DNA of 64,000 nt from Calothrix membranacea FACHB-236 (GTDB lineage: Bacteria; Cyanobacteriota; Cyanobacteriia; Cyanobacteriales; Nostocaceae): the NCBI RefSeq assembly GCF_014696315.1, contig NZ_JACJPX010000039.1, forward strand, positions 17,560-81,559. Reading direction: 5' to 3'. The stretch's first letter is position 1. Each line of letters begins with the position of its first letter. The position numbers and the translations under genes are program-made. Positions 24,692-34,810 of the stretch are shown here, piece after piece. The notes beneath the pieces were generated by a model. The model searched no databases and had not been told where the DNA came from. It was given only the letters and a program-made list of their open reading frames with translations.

Positions 24692-24982
24692 CTAGCTTTC
24701 ATGTTCTTGAGGATTAGTTACATTTTTGTCGGTTTCCAGTAGTCGCGAAATAAATACGTCTGGTTTTCTGCTAACAACAGACTGAACTTTATCAATCGCA
24801 ATTACTTCACTGATTTTGACAATCATTTCCCACAGAGTATCTTCCTCTGTCTCTTTGTTGTAAGTTCTGTGCTTGAACCACAACAAATCATCCCAAACTC
24901 CGATAACTGTGGCGAAATACCATTTATCTCTGATTAATACCCAGATTTCTTGTTCTAAATAGGTCTGTAGGATGGATTTCAC
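24692..24982 (-). CDS. Small hypothetical protein with Sm/SH3-like pattern
   Basis: A 96-residue acidic protein. Residues 5-65 alternate as short strands (LEQEIWVLIRDKWYFATVIGVWDDLLWFKHR and WEMIVKISEVIAIDKV), a pattern like a small SH3- or Sm-type barrel. The C-terminus is polar and probably disordered. I do not recognise the family, and no partner gene is evident. Confidence 0.6.
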   Translation of the reverse strand: MKSILQTYLEQEIWVLIRDKWYFATVIGVWDDLLWFKHRTYNKETEEDTLWEMIVKISEVIAIDKVQSVVSRKPDVFISRLLETDKNVTNPQEHES

Positions 24983-25201
24983 AATGGTTGAGATAATGAA
25001 AAGACATTGCGCTACAGGTTACACGGATGTTACACTTTGTTGCTACAGTAAAACTACGGAATTAAAAAGTACAAAATCGCCTATTCCTTAAGGCATAAGC
25101 CTTTAGAGTAATCAATTTAATTCCTTACATAGCAAAGTCTACATCTTTTCCTAATATCGATTGCTTATGCATTGAGTGTGTAGATTAGAACCTTGAAGTC
25201 G

Positions 25202-25360
25202 GGGCTGGGGATTGGGGACTGGGGAGATGAGGAAGCAGGGGAGCAGGGAGCAGGGAGCAGGGAGAGAATAAATTACCTATTACCAAACACCCATTACCAA
25301 TTACCCATTACCAAACACCCAATTACCGATGCCCCATGCCCAATGCCCCATGCCCCTTCA
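25202..25360. repeat. Compound heptameric repeat tract
   Basis: GGGGATTGGGGACT is followed by four GCAGGGA-type units and then mixed ATTACC/CCCATTACC and ATGCCCC units, most with a 7-bp period. It fills most of the 24983-25409 gap upstream of the DUF2237 gene; the rest of that gap is A/T-rich with no feature I can support. Confidence 0.65.
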
Positions 25361-25409
25361 ATTGGTATTACTTTAATAACAGGATGAACTGACTGAAGTT
25401 GAGGTGTTT

Positions 25410-25781
25410 ATGGCGGAAGCTAAAAACGTACTGGGAACCAATCTGGAGATTTGCTGTACTTCTCCAATGACTGGTTATTACCGTGATGGGGTGTGCAATA
25501 CAGGGGGTCAAGATTTTGGGATGCACGTTGTATGTGCTCAAATGACAGCCGAATTTTTAGAATTTACTAAATCTCAAGGAAACGACCTCAGCACACCTGT
25601 TCCTCAATTTAATTTTCCCGGATTGAGGCCTGGCGATCGCTGGTGTTTATGTGCGGCTCGTTGGCAAGAAGCGCTAGAAGCTGGCGTTGCTCCCCCAGTT
25701 GTGCTTGCAGCAACTCATTCTCGAGCCTTGGAAGTCTGTAATTTAGACGATATGAAGAAACACGCCTTAGGGGAGAAATAG
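25410..25781 (+). CDS. DUF2237 family protein
   Basis: A 123-residue protein with the DUF2237 pattern: NVLGTNLEICCTSPMTGYYRDG, CNTGGQDFGMHVVCAQMT, FPGLRPGDRWCLCAARWQEAL and APPVVLAATHSRALEVC. Cysteines and histidines are plentiful and conserved-looking, but no activity is established. ATG 25410 is preferred over an in-frame GTG six bases earlier because GAGG then lies five bases upstream. It is convergent with hpnK. Confidence 0.85.
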   Translation: MAEAKNVLGTNLEICCTSPMTGYYRDGVCNTGGQDFGMHVVCAQMTAEFLEFTKSQGNDLSTPVPQFNFPGLRPGDRWCLCAARWQEALEAGVAPPVVLAATHSRALEVCNLDDMKKHALGEK

Positions 25782-25865
25782 GGGATTGGGTAATGGGTAA
25801 TTGGTAATTGGTAATAGTGGCAAACACCAAACCCCAAATACCAAACACCTTAAACAAAGCATATT

Positions 25866-26723
25866 TTAAATCTGGTAATAGTTTGTTAATTCAAAGCCGC
25901 TAGCTGTCAATACTTGGCGCACCTGCTGACTTAATAAAGCTGCAAGTTCTACTTCGCCGGCTCCTGATGGCCCATTTAATGGTTCGCCTGGTTGAATGAC
26001 TGCGGGATGGGAATAAATCTCTACTAAGTCTGCTTGAATTTGTGGGATTAGACCGAGCAAGTATTCCTCACTCATATTTCCAGTTTGCAGCAATCCATAA
26101 ACGCGCTCGGCGTATTTAATACCGTGTGATTTGAGTAAACTTTCACCATAGCTGCGGAGTCTGCCAAATACCCCTGACCAAACTAATTTATTAAATAGCC
26201 CAGTGCGGTCAAGCTTCAAAGTCATTGCTAGTTCTTCCGATGGCAGACGGATAACTCGAATATTAAATTCCTGGGCTAATTCCACCAATATCCGCATTAC
26301 TACGGGATGAGTATGTAAATGTAAATGCCCATCCACATGAGAAAGAGTCAGCCCAGTGTCGCGAAATTTTGCTAACTGGGCGCGGATTTCTTGCCGCAAT
26401 TCCTCACGCGCATCTGCATGGAATTGATAGCGTAAGCCAGCTTGAAAAGGACTATCGGAGAAATTACCCTGAGAATCTACCAAATGGGGAATTTGGGAAG
26501 GTGGGAGAGCAGACTTACCGCACACCAGAACTAAATGCAAGCCCACAGCTAAATTAGGGTGATTGCGTGCCCAAGCGATCGCATCTTCGGCAGCGTCTCC
26601 AGTTACCATTAAACTGGTACTAGTTAATACACCCTGTTCATAAGCTTGAATAATTGCCTGATTGACTCCAGCAGAAAAGCCAAAGTCATCGGCATTAATA
26701 ATTACATGGCGAGCTTTTGTCAT
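25866..26723 (-). CDS. hpnK: Hopanoid-associated YdjC-like deacetylase HpnK
   Basis: A 285-residue YdjC/ChbG-type carbohydrate deacetylase. The metal site is marked by VIINADDFGFSAGVN at the N-terminus, VGLHLVL, and LSHVDGHLHLHTHP, which supplies histidines. Such enzymes remove N- or O-acetyl groups from sugars; HpnK is the version encoded with hopanoid genes and is thought to act on hopanoid head groups. The gene follows hpnJ by 90 bp on the same strand, which supports the assignment. Confidence 0.85.
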   Translation of the reverse strand: MTKARHVIINADDFGFSAGVNQAIIQAYEQGVLTSTSLMVTGDAAEDAIAWARNHPNLAVGLHLVLVCGKSALPPSQIPHLVDSQGNFSDSPFQAGLRYQFHADAREELRQEIRAQLAKFRDTGLTLSHVDGHLHLHTHPVVMRILVELAQEFNIRVIRLPSEELAMTLKLDRTGLFNKLVWSGVFGRLRSYGESLLKSHGIKYAERVYGLLQTGNMSEEYLLGLIPQIQADLVEIYSHPAVIQPGEPLNGPSGAGEVELAALLSQQVRQVLTASGFELTNYYQI

Positions 26724-26813
26724 TTGTCATTTGTTATTGGGTAATTGGTAATGGGTGTTGGTATTTATTCTCCCCCTGCTCCCTGCCCCCCTGCCTCCTC
26801 ATCTCCCCAATCC

Positions 26814-28265
26814 CTACTCTCCAACCCCCGCGTGTGCAGCAGTCTGCTGATTGCGGCGTTCTCTCAGGTAGGAGAAGAACTCTCCGCCTTCGCGCAGGCG
26901 ACGTACCATCATCTGGCGGTCTGCGAGCATTTCTTTGACAATTGGGATGATGGCTTTGGGACGGAAGTAGAATTTCCGGTACATTCGCTCAACTGCATCC
27001 TCGATTTCTTCACTGGAAAGTGTGGGATATTGCAGGGTTGAGGTTTGAATACCGGAATTAGCTACTAAAGATTGGTTAGTAAACCAGCCGTTTGCTTGGG
27101 CTTGTTCATAAAGTTCTGTACCTGGGTAAGGTGCAGCAATTGAGACTTGAATTGTATGGGGACTGAGTTCGCAAGCAAAGCGAATTGTCTCTTCTACGGT
27201 TTCTTTGGTTTCTATTGGTAGACCAATAATGAAAGTGCCATGAACAGTGATCCCCAGCTTATGGCAATTTTTCATAAATTCCCGCGCTACTTCTAGCTTG
27301 ATGCCTTTTTTAATGCGGTTGAGAATATCTTGGTTACCAGATTCAAAACCCACCAGCAGCAAGCGCAGACCATTGTCGCGCAGAGTTTTCAGGGTATCGT
27401 AGTCTAAATTGGCACGAGCGTTACAGCTCCAAGTAAGTTTGAGCCGTTTCATGTGTTCGCTAATTGCGATCGCTCGATGTTTGTCGATGGTAAAGGTATC
27501 ATCATCAAACATATACTCCCGTACCTTGTCACCAAAGATGGCTTTGGCTTCTTCCATCTCCCGTCCTACAACTTCTGGGCTTTTATGACGGTAGAGGTGA
27601 CCGCCAATTGTCTGCGGCCAAAGGCAGAAGGTGCATTTTGCTGGACAACCGCGCCCAGTATAAAAGGAAATGTAAGGATGCAGTAGGTAGCCGATGAAGT
27701 ATTTGGTAATATCTAAGTCACGGGCATAGGTAGGAAGGACGCTGGGCATAGCGTCCCAGTCATGAATTAATGGACGCTCCTCGTTGTGGCGGATATGAGA
27801 ATGCTCATCACGATAGCTGAGACCTTTAATGTCTTCCCAAGGTAGACCTTGGGCTAGTTCTTTGCAGGTATAGTCAAATTCATTACGACAAACAAAGTCG
27901 ATCACTGGATGATCTTGCAGTGTTTGCTCTGGCAATACTGCCACATGGGCCCCAACAAAACCAATCTGCACGTCAGGATTTTGGGCTTTAATGGCTTCAG
28001 CACACTTCACATCATTAGCTAAAGAAGGCGTACTGGTATGCATGATGACCAGTTCATAATCCTTAGCGATTTTCAGCACATCATCCACAGTCTGTCCATG
28101 AGGTGGCGCATCCACAAGCTTACTACCTGGCACTAAAGCCGCCGGTTGCGCTAGCCATGTGGGATACCAAAAGGAAGTAATTTCGCGCTTGGCTTGGTAT
28201 CGCGAACCTGCACCACCGTCAAATCCATCAAAAGAAGGAGGACTGAGGAACAAAGTTTTCTTCAT
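26814..28265 (-). CDS. hpnJ: Hopanoid-associated radical SAM protein HpnJ
   Basis: A 483-residue B12-binding-domain radical SAM protein. The N-terminal part (about 1-150) is a Rossmann-like B12 domain; the radical SAM cluster ligands are Cys207, Cys211 and Cys214 in GRGCPAKCTFC. The opening MKKTLFLSPPSFDGFDGG and the layout match HpnJ, implicated in converting bacteriohopanetetrol head groups to the cyclitol ether. It lies between the squalene/phytoene synthase and hpnK genes, all on the minus strand. GGAGAG lies upstream of the ATG. Confidence 0.88.
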   Translation of the reverse strand: MKKTLFLSPPSFDGFDGGAGSRYQAKREITSFWYPTWLAQPAALVPGSKLVDAPPHGQTVDDVLKIAKDYELVIMHTSTPSLANDVKCAEAIKAQNPDVQIGFVGAHVAVLPEQTLQDHPVIDFVCRNEFDYTCKELAQGLPWEDIKGLSYRDEHSHIRHNEERPLIHDWDAMPSVLPTYARDLDITKYFIGYLLHPYISFYTGRGCPAKCTFCLWPQTIGGHLYRHKSPEVVGREMEEAKAIFGDKVREYMFDDDTFTIDKHRAIAISEHMKRLKLTWSCNARANLDYDTLKTLRDNGLRLLLVGFESGNQDILNRIKKGIKLEVAREFMKNCHKLGITVHGTFIIGLPIETKETVEETIRFACELSPHTIQVSIAAPYPGTELYEQAQANGWFTNQSLVANSGIQTSTLQYPTLSSEEIEDAVERMYRKFYFRPKAIIPIVKEMLADRQMMVRRLREGGEFFSYLRERRNQQTAAHAGVGE

Positions 28266-28285
28266 TGATAGCTCTCCTTAGTTAA

Positions 28286-28382
28286 GGTAATGGGTAATGG
28301 GGATTGGGCATGGGGCATTGGGGATTGGGTAATGGGTAATGAGTAATGAGTAATGAGTAATGGGTAATGGGTAATGGGTAAT
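28286..28382. repeat. Heptameric GGGTAAT/GAGTAAT tract
   Basis: Mixed GGGGATT units are followed by at least eight units of GGGTAAT or GAGTAAT. The tract occupies much of the 186-bp space between the synthase gene and hpnJ, so if these genes form an operon its transcript carries the repeat. Confidence 0.75.
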
Positions 28383-28451
28383 AGTAATTTCTCCCTGTCT
28401 CCTTGTCCCTTCATCTCCCTCATCCCCCTCATCCCCCTGCCTCTTTCTGCG

Positions 28452-29282
28452 CTAGCTAGCTTTCATATTCACATCTATAAATTTCTTGAGGAGTGCCAAA
28501 ACGTCGTTACGGCTGAGTTTTTCTTTACCGTTAGCTAAGGCATCCAGGGTTCCATGTGCCAAGGTGAGGGGAATTTGGCAAAAATCTAAAGCAGGGCCAG
28601 GTGGCAGGTGTTTAGTATAAGCATCAGCTAAGGCTAAATTACGGCGTGCGTATTCTTGCATATTTGCGGTAGTCCAACCTTCAGGATAAAAGTCTACTCC
28701 CCGTTTCAAATCTTCAGTGTGATTACGTAGAATATTCACTGCTTGTAAGCCACGGCCAAAACCAATAGCTTGAGTACGGTTAGTTTCTGTGCTGTCATAC
28801 CAAGCCCATAAATCTGATAGCAATAACCCCACCGCCCCTGCAACCCCGAATGTATAACGATCTAAATCAGATTCTGTTTTAATCTGCCAATTCTGTTCCG
28901 CCCAGTATGCCATGCGGTCTGCCATTGCAGCGGTTGCATCCCAAATTCGAGGTGCGATGGATTCAGGTGCTAATATTGACCATTCTCTAATTCCTAGGGT
29001 AACTTCTGCTAAAGTATTCTCGTAACCACTAAATCCTGAGGAGAAGGCATCAACTGCAAAGCCATCTACCCCTGCTTGTAATGTCAAGCTAATTGTTCTT
29101 AATAGCTGCGCTTTAGTTGGGTTATCCAGTTCTGGATGATCTTCAATTTCATCAATAGCTCGCATACACAAGTATGCTGACGCTACTGCTTCTTGTAATC
29201 CCGACGGTAATATACTAATTGGAATGTAAAAAGTTCGACTAGTTTCCTTCAGGATTTGCAGTGCGTCTTGACGTAAATCCAT
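28452..29282 (-). CDS. Squalene/phytoene synthase family protein
   Basis: A 276-residue head-to-head prenyl synthase. The first acidic motif is intact (CMRAIDEIEDHP, Asp44 to Asp48). The second reads NILRNHTEDLKRG, so the usual DxxED has become NxxED. Its position before hpnJ and hpnK suggests that it makes squalene, the hopanoid precursor, from farnesyl diphosphate; phytoene synthase is the alternative. ATG 29282 is chosen over a start 11 codons upstream because GGAG lies seven bases before it. No squalene-hopene cyclase gene is in the window. Confidence 0.8.
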   Translation of the reverse strand: MDLRQDALQILKETSRTFYIPISILPSGLQEAVASAYLCMRAIDEIEDHPELDNPTKAQLLRTISLTLQAGVDGFAVDAFSSGFSGYENTLAEVTLGIREWSILAPESIAPRIWDATAAMADRMAYWAEQNWQIKTESDLDRYTFGVAGAVGLLLSDLWAWYDSTETNRTQAIGFGRGLQAVNILRNHTEDLKRGVDFYPEGWTTANMQEYARRNLALADAYTKHLPPGPALDFCQIPLTLAHGTLDALANGKEKLSRNDVLALLKKFIDVNMKAS

Positions 29283-30425
29283 GTTTTCACTCCTCTCTTG
29301 ATTATCACACCACATGAAGTTTTCGGTTTTTTGATGATACTGGATCTAGTTTTTACTAAACCTTAAAAACTGTATTTTTGCTAGTATTTCCTCTAAAAAT
29401 TAATGGTTGCTGGTATCACAATTAACAAAATTCTCAAATTGTTCAAAGTCTAGTCTAGTATATAGGGCTTTAGTGACAAAAATGCATAGTAGATGAGAAG
29501 GTCTAGCTATCATTAAATTTTCCTGTAAATATGAACTATTATGCGGAAAATTAGGCAATTAACTGCACAGTTTTCCAGTAATGAACAGCCACTATTAGAT
29601 GGTTAATAGCTCTGATGTCTATATGAAGTTGACTAGAATAGCATAGTTATTGTATCTATAGAGACAACAAATCAAAGATTTGCTCAAGGATAATTAAGAA
29701 CCTCAGACTAAACCAAGGTCTAGATTGTGAGCAAGAGGATCTAGGTGAAGATTCAGGAAAAAGGATTGATAAATAAAAATATTACAACCAGTACTGATAA
29801 ATTATAGATATTAATCATGAAGCTCGCGCACAAGTAGTTTCCGGCTATTGAAACTCAGGAAATTTAGGCGATCGCATCCTGAATCCCAAATCAAAATTAG
29901 TCATAATCATACCAGTATTTTCTTTATCAATGCAGTGTGGCACTAAGCACATCATTAGTTTTGCCATAATTACTGATTCAAATCATCAAACTCTACTATT
30001 TATTCAGGGGGGTTAAGCCCCATAATTTATGCTTGCATTCCTCGGATGCTTTTGTGGCTCAGGAAAGAGTAAAGTCATCTCAAAATTTCCAGATGAGATT
30101 GCTTGTACTCAGGATTTAATTTGTGAACGCATATTTGGTAATATACCAAAAGCTCTTATCAATGCTTAAGTGCTTTTAAATTTATCAATCAATACGGTTA
30201 TTACATTTAATTTCCTGCAAAAATTTAAATCCTTCTCAAAAAGAATGCAACAGATGGGTAGGAGCATGACATTTTTGTACTCTTAAGCATCATTTATCTG
30301 TCGCAACTATTACGTGAATTCCTACTATCACAATTTATATAAGCATAGAAGTTTTTTAAAAGAGAATAAAATCTGTAGACGAAACCCAATTTTGAACAAA
30401 TTAGGAGTTTTAAATTAGAGGCTGG
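29283..30425. other. 1.1-kb gap without a supported gene
   Basis: This AT-rich stretch is upstream of the synthase gene and downstream of the HD phosphohydrolase gene, both on the minus strand. It holds a small GGGG-TTAAG-CCCC hairpin near 30007-30020 and a 46-codon frame at 30029-30169 that I do not support. No repeat family or RNA gene was recognised. Confidence 0.5.
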
Positions 30426-32735
30426 TTATGATTTAGAATAGGGGATTCTTTTGTGATGAAACTGCTGCCAAACCTGAACAAAAATATAAGCAATTTGAGA
30501 CATTTCTTCTCGTGTTAATCCTGAATCCACCAACTGATTATCCTGCCAACGTGCTTTCAGAATTTTATTCACCATTGCTAGTGCTACTTCTGGGGTTGCA
30601 TCTTTGAGCGATCGCAACGCTGCTTCACAAGCGTCAGCTAGCATGGCAATTCCTGTTTCTTTTGACTGGGGAATAGGGCCGTCATAGCGAAAATCTGACT
30701 CGTATAATACTATCTCAGGATTATGTTTCTGCTGTTGCTGTGCTTCCTGGTAGAAATACGCAATCAAGATAGTTCCTTGGTGTTCGGGAATAAAAGCCTG
30801 AATAGCGCTAGGTAGCTTATAATGACGAGCCATGACTAGCCCTTCACTCACATGCTTTTTAATGATTTCCGCACTTTTCCAGGGATCGTTAATCTCATCG
30901 TGTTTATTTGGGCCTGCCATTTGGTTTTCAATAAATCCTAGGGGATCATGCATTTTCCCGATGTCATGATACAAAACTCCAGCTCTTACCAGTTCCACAT
31001 GGCAATGTAATGCTCTTGCTGCGGCTTCTGCCAAAGTTGCGACAAACAGTGTGTGCTGAAAAGTTCCAGGAGTCTCATGCGCTAGGCGTTTTAATAAAGG
31101 CCTGTTGGGATTAGACAATTCAGCCAAACGAATTGGTGTCACTAAATCAAATACCGTTTCTAGGTAAGGGCTAATTCCTAGGGCTAAGATGCTCCAAAGT
31201 AAGCCTGCTAAACCATTGATAACTGCTGTGCCAAGAACAGCATACCAAAGAGGAGCGATCGCAGTATTCACTAATAAATAAACGACTCCCTGGGTCAACC
31301 CAATTAAAATTCCTAAAGTAGCTAATTCCTCTCGCGTTCGCAGTGCTTCTCTACCAGGGAATCGCCATTGTCCCGCCATTAATCCGCCCAAAATTCCGCT
31401 AGCAGCACTAGGTATTAAATCATGCCAGCTCAGCTCTGTGCCAATGGAGAGCAATATCCCTAGTAGCCCCATCACAGTACCCCCTATTGCCGTACCGTAA
31501 AAGCTACCAATAAGCAACCCAATAGCTGGTAAGCCTGTAAATGATTTCGTCAAGAATATCAGTAATGGCGCACTGAGAGTTAAAAGGATAATCAAGGCAT
31601 AATCGCTACTTCTTAACTTAGCGTAAACCCGTTTTTCTACTAATCTAAAAACAGCTAATGCTAATCCTACTATTGCAGTAAAACGCGTCAGATGCAGCCA
31701 ATCGATGCTGCGTTGGCTCAAACGAAAATGGTCTAATAGTATAAAATCAGCCTGAGTAATTTTTTCTCCTGCCTTAACAATAACCTCACCTTTTTGAATG
31801 CTGACTATTGTCGGTTCTACTGCTTGTGCAGCTTGTTCTGCAATTAGTTTAGTTTGCTCGATATCTTTAATGAGATTGGGAATAATTACCGCTGATAGTA
31901 ATCGTTTTGCTAAAGGTTGTGCTGTTTTGGGAACAGAGACACTTACCTGCATCTCGATTGCAGAGTCCAAGTTAATCTCGGATAACCCTGGATAGATACC
32001 CTGTGCTAACATTCGCTCTAAAGTTTGATAGATTTGGATTTTAGTCTCTCGCCAATCTGCATCAGATAAATTTAAAAAACTAGCATCATAAATGGTTTTA
32101 GGTTGAGTAATGGCATTATTGTTCAGGGTCTTGAGAGTGGTAGTATAGCGCTGACGAGCCTGAGCGATCGCTTTTAATAGTTGAGATAAAGCCTGAGAGG
32201 AGTTAGACTCTCGATAAATTCGCAAATTCCTGAGCGCTTGCTGTTGAGTAGAATTTAAGCCAGCCACTTTGGTATTCTTCTCCAAAGTTTGCAATACTGT
32301 TTGCCATTCGGTTTCTGGTGCTTGTCTGAGGTAAGTTTGCGTGGCTGTGGACAAGACTGAAGTTTGAATAAAGGGAAATTTACCCATCTGCTCGCGGATT
32401 TGCTCTCCTTCCGCCAATAATTGCTGGAGATGTTGTTTAATTTGCTCATTTACTTGTGAATCAACAACCCATACCGCCAACGCACCACTACGTGCTTCCC
32501 GGCGTTTTTCTGCTGTCGTTTTTACATCTTCAATATGAGCTGAATTAGGTGCAGTCAGCGTTTGAGGAGCTACCTTTCCTACATCTAGTTGTGGTTGATT
32601 ATAAAAACGGTAACCTAGCCCACTGGAGAGAGATATTACAACCAACACCAATATCCCAGCAGTGTACAGTCGGTTTTTCAGATGAAATCGCCTACCCTTA
32701 GATGATGTTTGCCTGTAATACCTAGGACTTAACAC
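30426..32735 (-). CDS. 7TM-HD phosphohydrolase (PgpH-like)
   Basis: A 769-residue membrane protein. After a short cytoplasmic start and one helix (about 25-44) comes a large outward domain (to about 340) of the 7TMR-HD extracellular type, then about seven hydrophobic helices (345-535), then a cytoplasmic HD domain with ETPGTFQHTLFVATLAE and VRAGVLYHDIGKMHDP. Members such as Listeria PgpH degrade c-di-AMP to pApA, so a role in c-di-AMP turnover is likely. It starts with GTG. It appears to be a single-gene unit. Confidence 0.9.
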   Translation of the reverse strand: MLSPRYYRQTSSKGRRFHLKNRLYTAGILVLVVISLSSGLGYRFYNQPQLDVGKVAPQTLTAPNSAHIEDVKTTAEKRREARSGALAVWVVDSQVNEQIKQHLQQLLAEGEQIREQMGKFPFIQTSVLSTATQTYLRQAPETEWQTVLQTLEKNTKVAGLNSTQQQALRNLRIYRESNSSQALSQLLKAIAQARQRYTTTLKTLNNNAITQPKTIYDASFLNLSDADWRETKIQIYQTLERMLAQGIYPGLSEINLDSAIEMQVSVSVPKTAQPLAKRLLSAVIIPNLIKDIEQTKLIAEQAAQAVEPTIVSIQKGEVIVKAGEKITQADFILLDHFRLSQRSIDWLHLTRFTAIVGLALAVFRLVEKRVYAKLRSSDYALIILLTLSAPLLIFLTKSFTGLPAIGLLIGSFYGTAIGGTVMGLLGILLSIGTELSWHDLIPSAASGILGGLMAGQWRFPGREALRTREELATLGILIGLTQGVVYLLVNTAIAPLWYAVLGTAVINGLAGLLWSILALGISPYLETVFDLVTPIRLAELSNPNRPLLKRLAHETPGTFQHTLFVATLAEAAARALHCHVELVRAGVLYHDIGKMHDPLGFIENQMAGPNKHDEINDPWKSAEIIKKHVSEGLVMARHYKLPSAIQAFIPEHQGTILIAYFYQEAQQQQKHNPEIVLYESDFRYDGPIPQSKETGIAMLADACEAALRSLKDATPEVALAMVNKILKARWQDNQLVDSGLTREEMSQIAYIFVQVWQQFHHKRIPYSKS

Positions 32736-33013
32736 AATTTTGAGAAATTTTCGGTGACATTTACTGAATTTTTTCGGATTATCAAATATGATCGCTCCAA
32801 ATTAAGGATAGCTAAATCGATTGATTTGTTCCATCCACAACAGTAGAGCAATTAAGCAACTTGATAGTTATCAGAATTTTCAAAAAGAATACATTATGTT
32901 TTATAGCAGAGTATTTAATCAAAAATTTCTGCCAATCAATAACAAGCAGTTCTTAATTCACTCTGCGTTTAAACCACTGTTTCTCAAAATTGGGTTTTAT
33001 TCCCAATCCTATC

Positions 33014-33183
33014 CAATACTTGTCGGTTAAGGGTAAAAGGGGAAGGGAAAAAGGGGCAATAAAAAACCTTTAACCCTTACCCTTTCTCCTGCGGAGACGC
33101 TACGCGTAGCTTGCTTAAGTGCAGGGGTACACCTTTTCCCCAAACCAAATTCCGAGTTGAAAATCCTTAACCGAGCAGTATTG
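33014..33183. mobile_element. MITE-like element, copy B (170 bp, interrupted)
   Basis: This is the inverse-orientation partner of 23766-23891, with the same terminal inverted repeats. It carries about 45 extra bases (near 33088-33132, containing GCGGAGACGCTACGCGTAGC, itself palindromic). So a second repeat has entered the element. The rest of the 32736-33724 gap holds the P5 palindrome and A/T-rich DNA with no gene I can support. Confidence 0.75.
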
Positions 33184-33459
33184 CAATCTTATCTATCCCC
33201 TTCTCTGTTATCTTTTGCCAAGCTCCTATTATCTACTTAGATGAGGTGGCTGATAAATATCCAGTTAATGAAATTAAGCAGCAAACTGAGGTAGATAAAC
33301 TGATAAGTGGTGACAGCAATAACAGCCGTATTTTTATGCAGAAAAAAGGCCTTTGTGTTCCAGGTTACCAATGAAATAGGTTGTAAATCAGTGAGCAATA
33401 AACAGCAAGCGATCGCACTGCCTTAAACATACAGCTTTTTCAGACAAATTAAATCAACA

Positions 33460-33490
33460 GTTAGGGGCACAACAATGTTGTGTCCTTAAC
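33460..33490. repeat. Palindromic repeat P5
   Basis: GTTAGGGGCACAACA and TGTTGTGTCCTTAAC pair over 15 positions around a single A; the two differences from perfect complement are both G-U pairs in the plus-strand RNA. It belongs to the P1-P6 group by its AGGGGC core. Confidence 0.65.
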
Positions 33491-33724
33491 TAAACTTGAG
33501 CGCTATGGGAACAATCATACGGTCAATACCTATGTTTATACTGATACCTGCTTGTTAAAGCAACAATTACTTACCAAGAATTTTTAGTAAAAAACAGTTT
33601 TAGTAATGGTAGAACCTCGGATAATGAATGATAATTAACCTCTATAGCTAAAAGCCATCAGCCACAGGCCACAAGCTGAAATGCTGAAGGATAAAGGCTG
33701 TCGATTCAACTCTACAAATTGACT

Positions 33725-34747
33725 ATGAATCCAGAACAAGTCAAAAGTTCTCTAAATATTTCACCAGCGATACGCGTAGGAGTACTGGGTTTCGGTGGAC
33801 TCGGACAAGCAGCCGCCAAGGTACTGGCTGGTAAACGGGAAATGATTTTAGTCGCAGCAGCAGATCAAAAGGGTTACGCCTATGCTGCTGAGGGTTTAAA
33901 AACAGATGCTTGCATTGCAACCTACCAGGCTCAGGGTTCTTTAGGTTATTTAGAGCCAGTCGGCACTTTAACAAACAATAGTATTCAAGATTTAATCGCC
34001 AGCGCTCAACCTGTAGATGGTTATTTTCTAGCTTTACCCAACCTGCCTAATGATTTTATTCCCTCAGTAGCCAAAGAATTTATTAAATCTGGTTGGCGGG
34101 GTGTATTGGTGGATGCAATTAAGCGTACCACCGCCGTAGAACAACTCCTGTCTATGAAAGCAGAACTGGAAGCTGAGGGAATTACTTACATGACTGGGTG
34201 TGGTGCAACACCAGGACTATTAACCGCTGCTGCCGCATTAGCTGCCCAAAGCTACGCCGAAATTCACAAAGTTGAAATTACCTTTGGTGTGGGAATTGCT
34301 AACTGGGAGGCTTATCGCGCCACCGTTCGGGAAGATATCGGTCATATGCCTGGTTATACAGTAGAAACAGCCAGAATGATGACCGATGCAGAAGTAGAAG
34401 CCTTACTAGATAGAACTAATGGTGTGCTGACCCTAGAGAATATGGAACACGCCGATGATGTAATGTTAGAGTTTGCCGGCATAGTAGGGCGCGATCGCGT
34501 TACTGTTGGGGGTGTAGTCGATACACGTAATCCCAAAAAACCCCTCAGCACTAACGTTAAAGTCACAGGGCGTACTTTTGAAGGTAAAATTTCCACCCAT
34601 ACCTTTACCCTGGGAGATGAAACCAGCATGGCAGCCAATGTCTGCGGCCCAGCTTTTGGCTATCTCAAAGCAGGTAAACAATTGCATCAACGTGGCATTT
34701 ATGGCATCTTTACCGCCGCAGAAATTATGCCCCAATTTGTGAAGTAA
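33725..34747 (+). CDS. Saccharopine-dehydrogenase-like oxidoreductase
   Basis: A 340-residue dehydrogenase-like protein. The N-terminal Rossmann motif is [19 protein letters not shown]; the rest includes [46 protein letters not shown] and [14 protein letters not shown], which fit a saccharopine-dehydrogenase-like family conserved in cyanobacteria. The natural substrate is not known to me. ATG 33725 is used in preference to TTG 33719. It ends convergently with the next gene across the P6 palindrome. Confidence 0.75.
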   Translation: MNPEQVKSSLNISPAIRVGVLGFGGLGQAAAKVLAGKREMILVAAADQKGYAYAAEGLKTDACIATYQAQGSLGYLEPVGTLTNNSIQDLIASAQPVDGYFLALPNLPNDFIPSVAKEFIKSGWRGVLVDAIKRTTAVEQLLSMKAELEAEGITYMTGCGATPGLLTAAAALAAQSYAEIHKVEITFGVGIANWEAYRATVREDIGHMPGYTVETARMMTDAEVEALLDRTNGVLTLENMEHADDVMLEFAGIVGRDRVTVGGVVDTRNPKKPLSTNVKVTGRTFEGKISTHTFTLGDETSMAANVCGPAFGYLKAGKQLHQRGIYGIFTAAEIMPQFVK

Positions 34748-34810
34748 TGGGATTTGTCCGTTATTTCTCTGTCTTAATCTAATCACTCCTAGATATCTCT
34801 AGAAATAATC

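Noticed and set aside
30029..30169. A 46-codon frame starting MLAFLGCFCGSGKSK in the 1.1-kb gap
   Set aside because: The GSGKS phrase recalls a P-loop, but the product is too short for any NTPase fold and the frame has no clear homologue or strong ribosome-binding site.
32821..33030. A 69-codon plus-strand frame starting with TTG
   Set aside because: Composition is like AT-rich non-coding DNA and its 3' end runs into the MITE-like element.
33190..33377. Open frame after MITE copy B reading DEVADKYPVNEIKQQ
   Set aside because: It has no acceptable start codon and no recognisable family; it might be a decayed gene, but the evidence is too thin.
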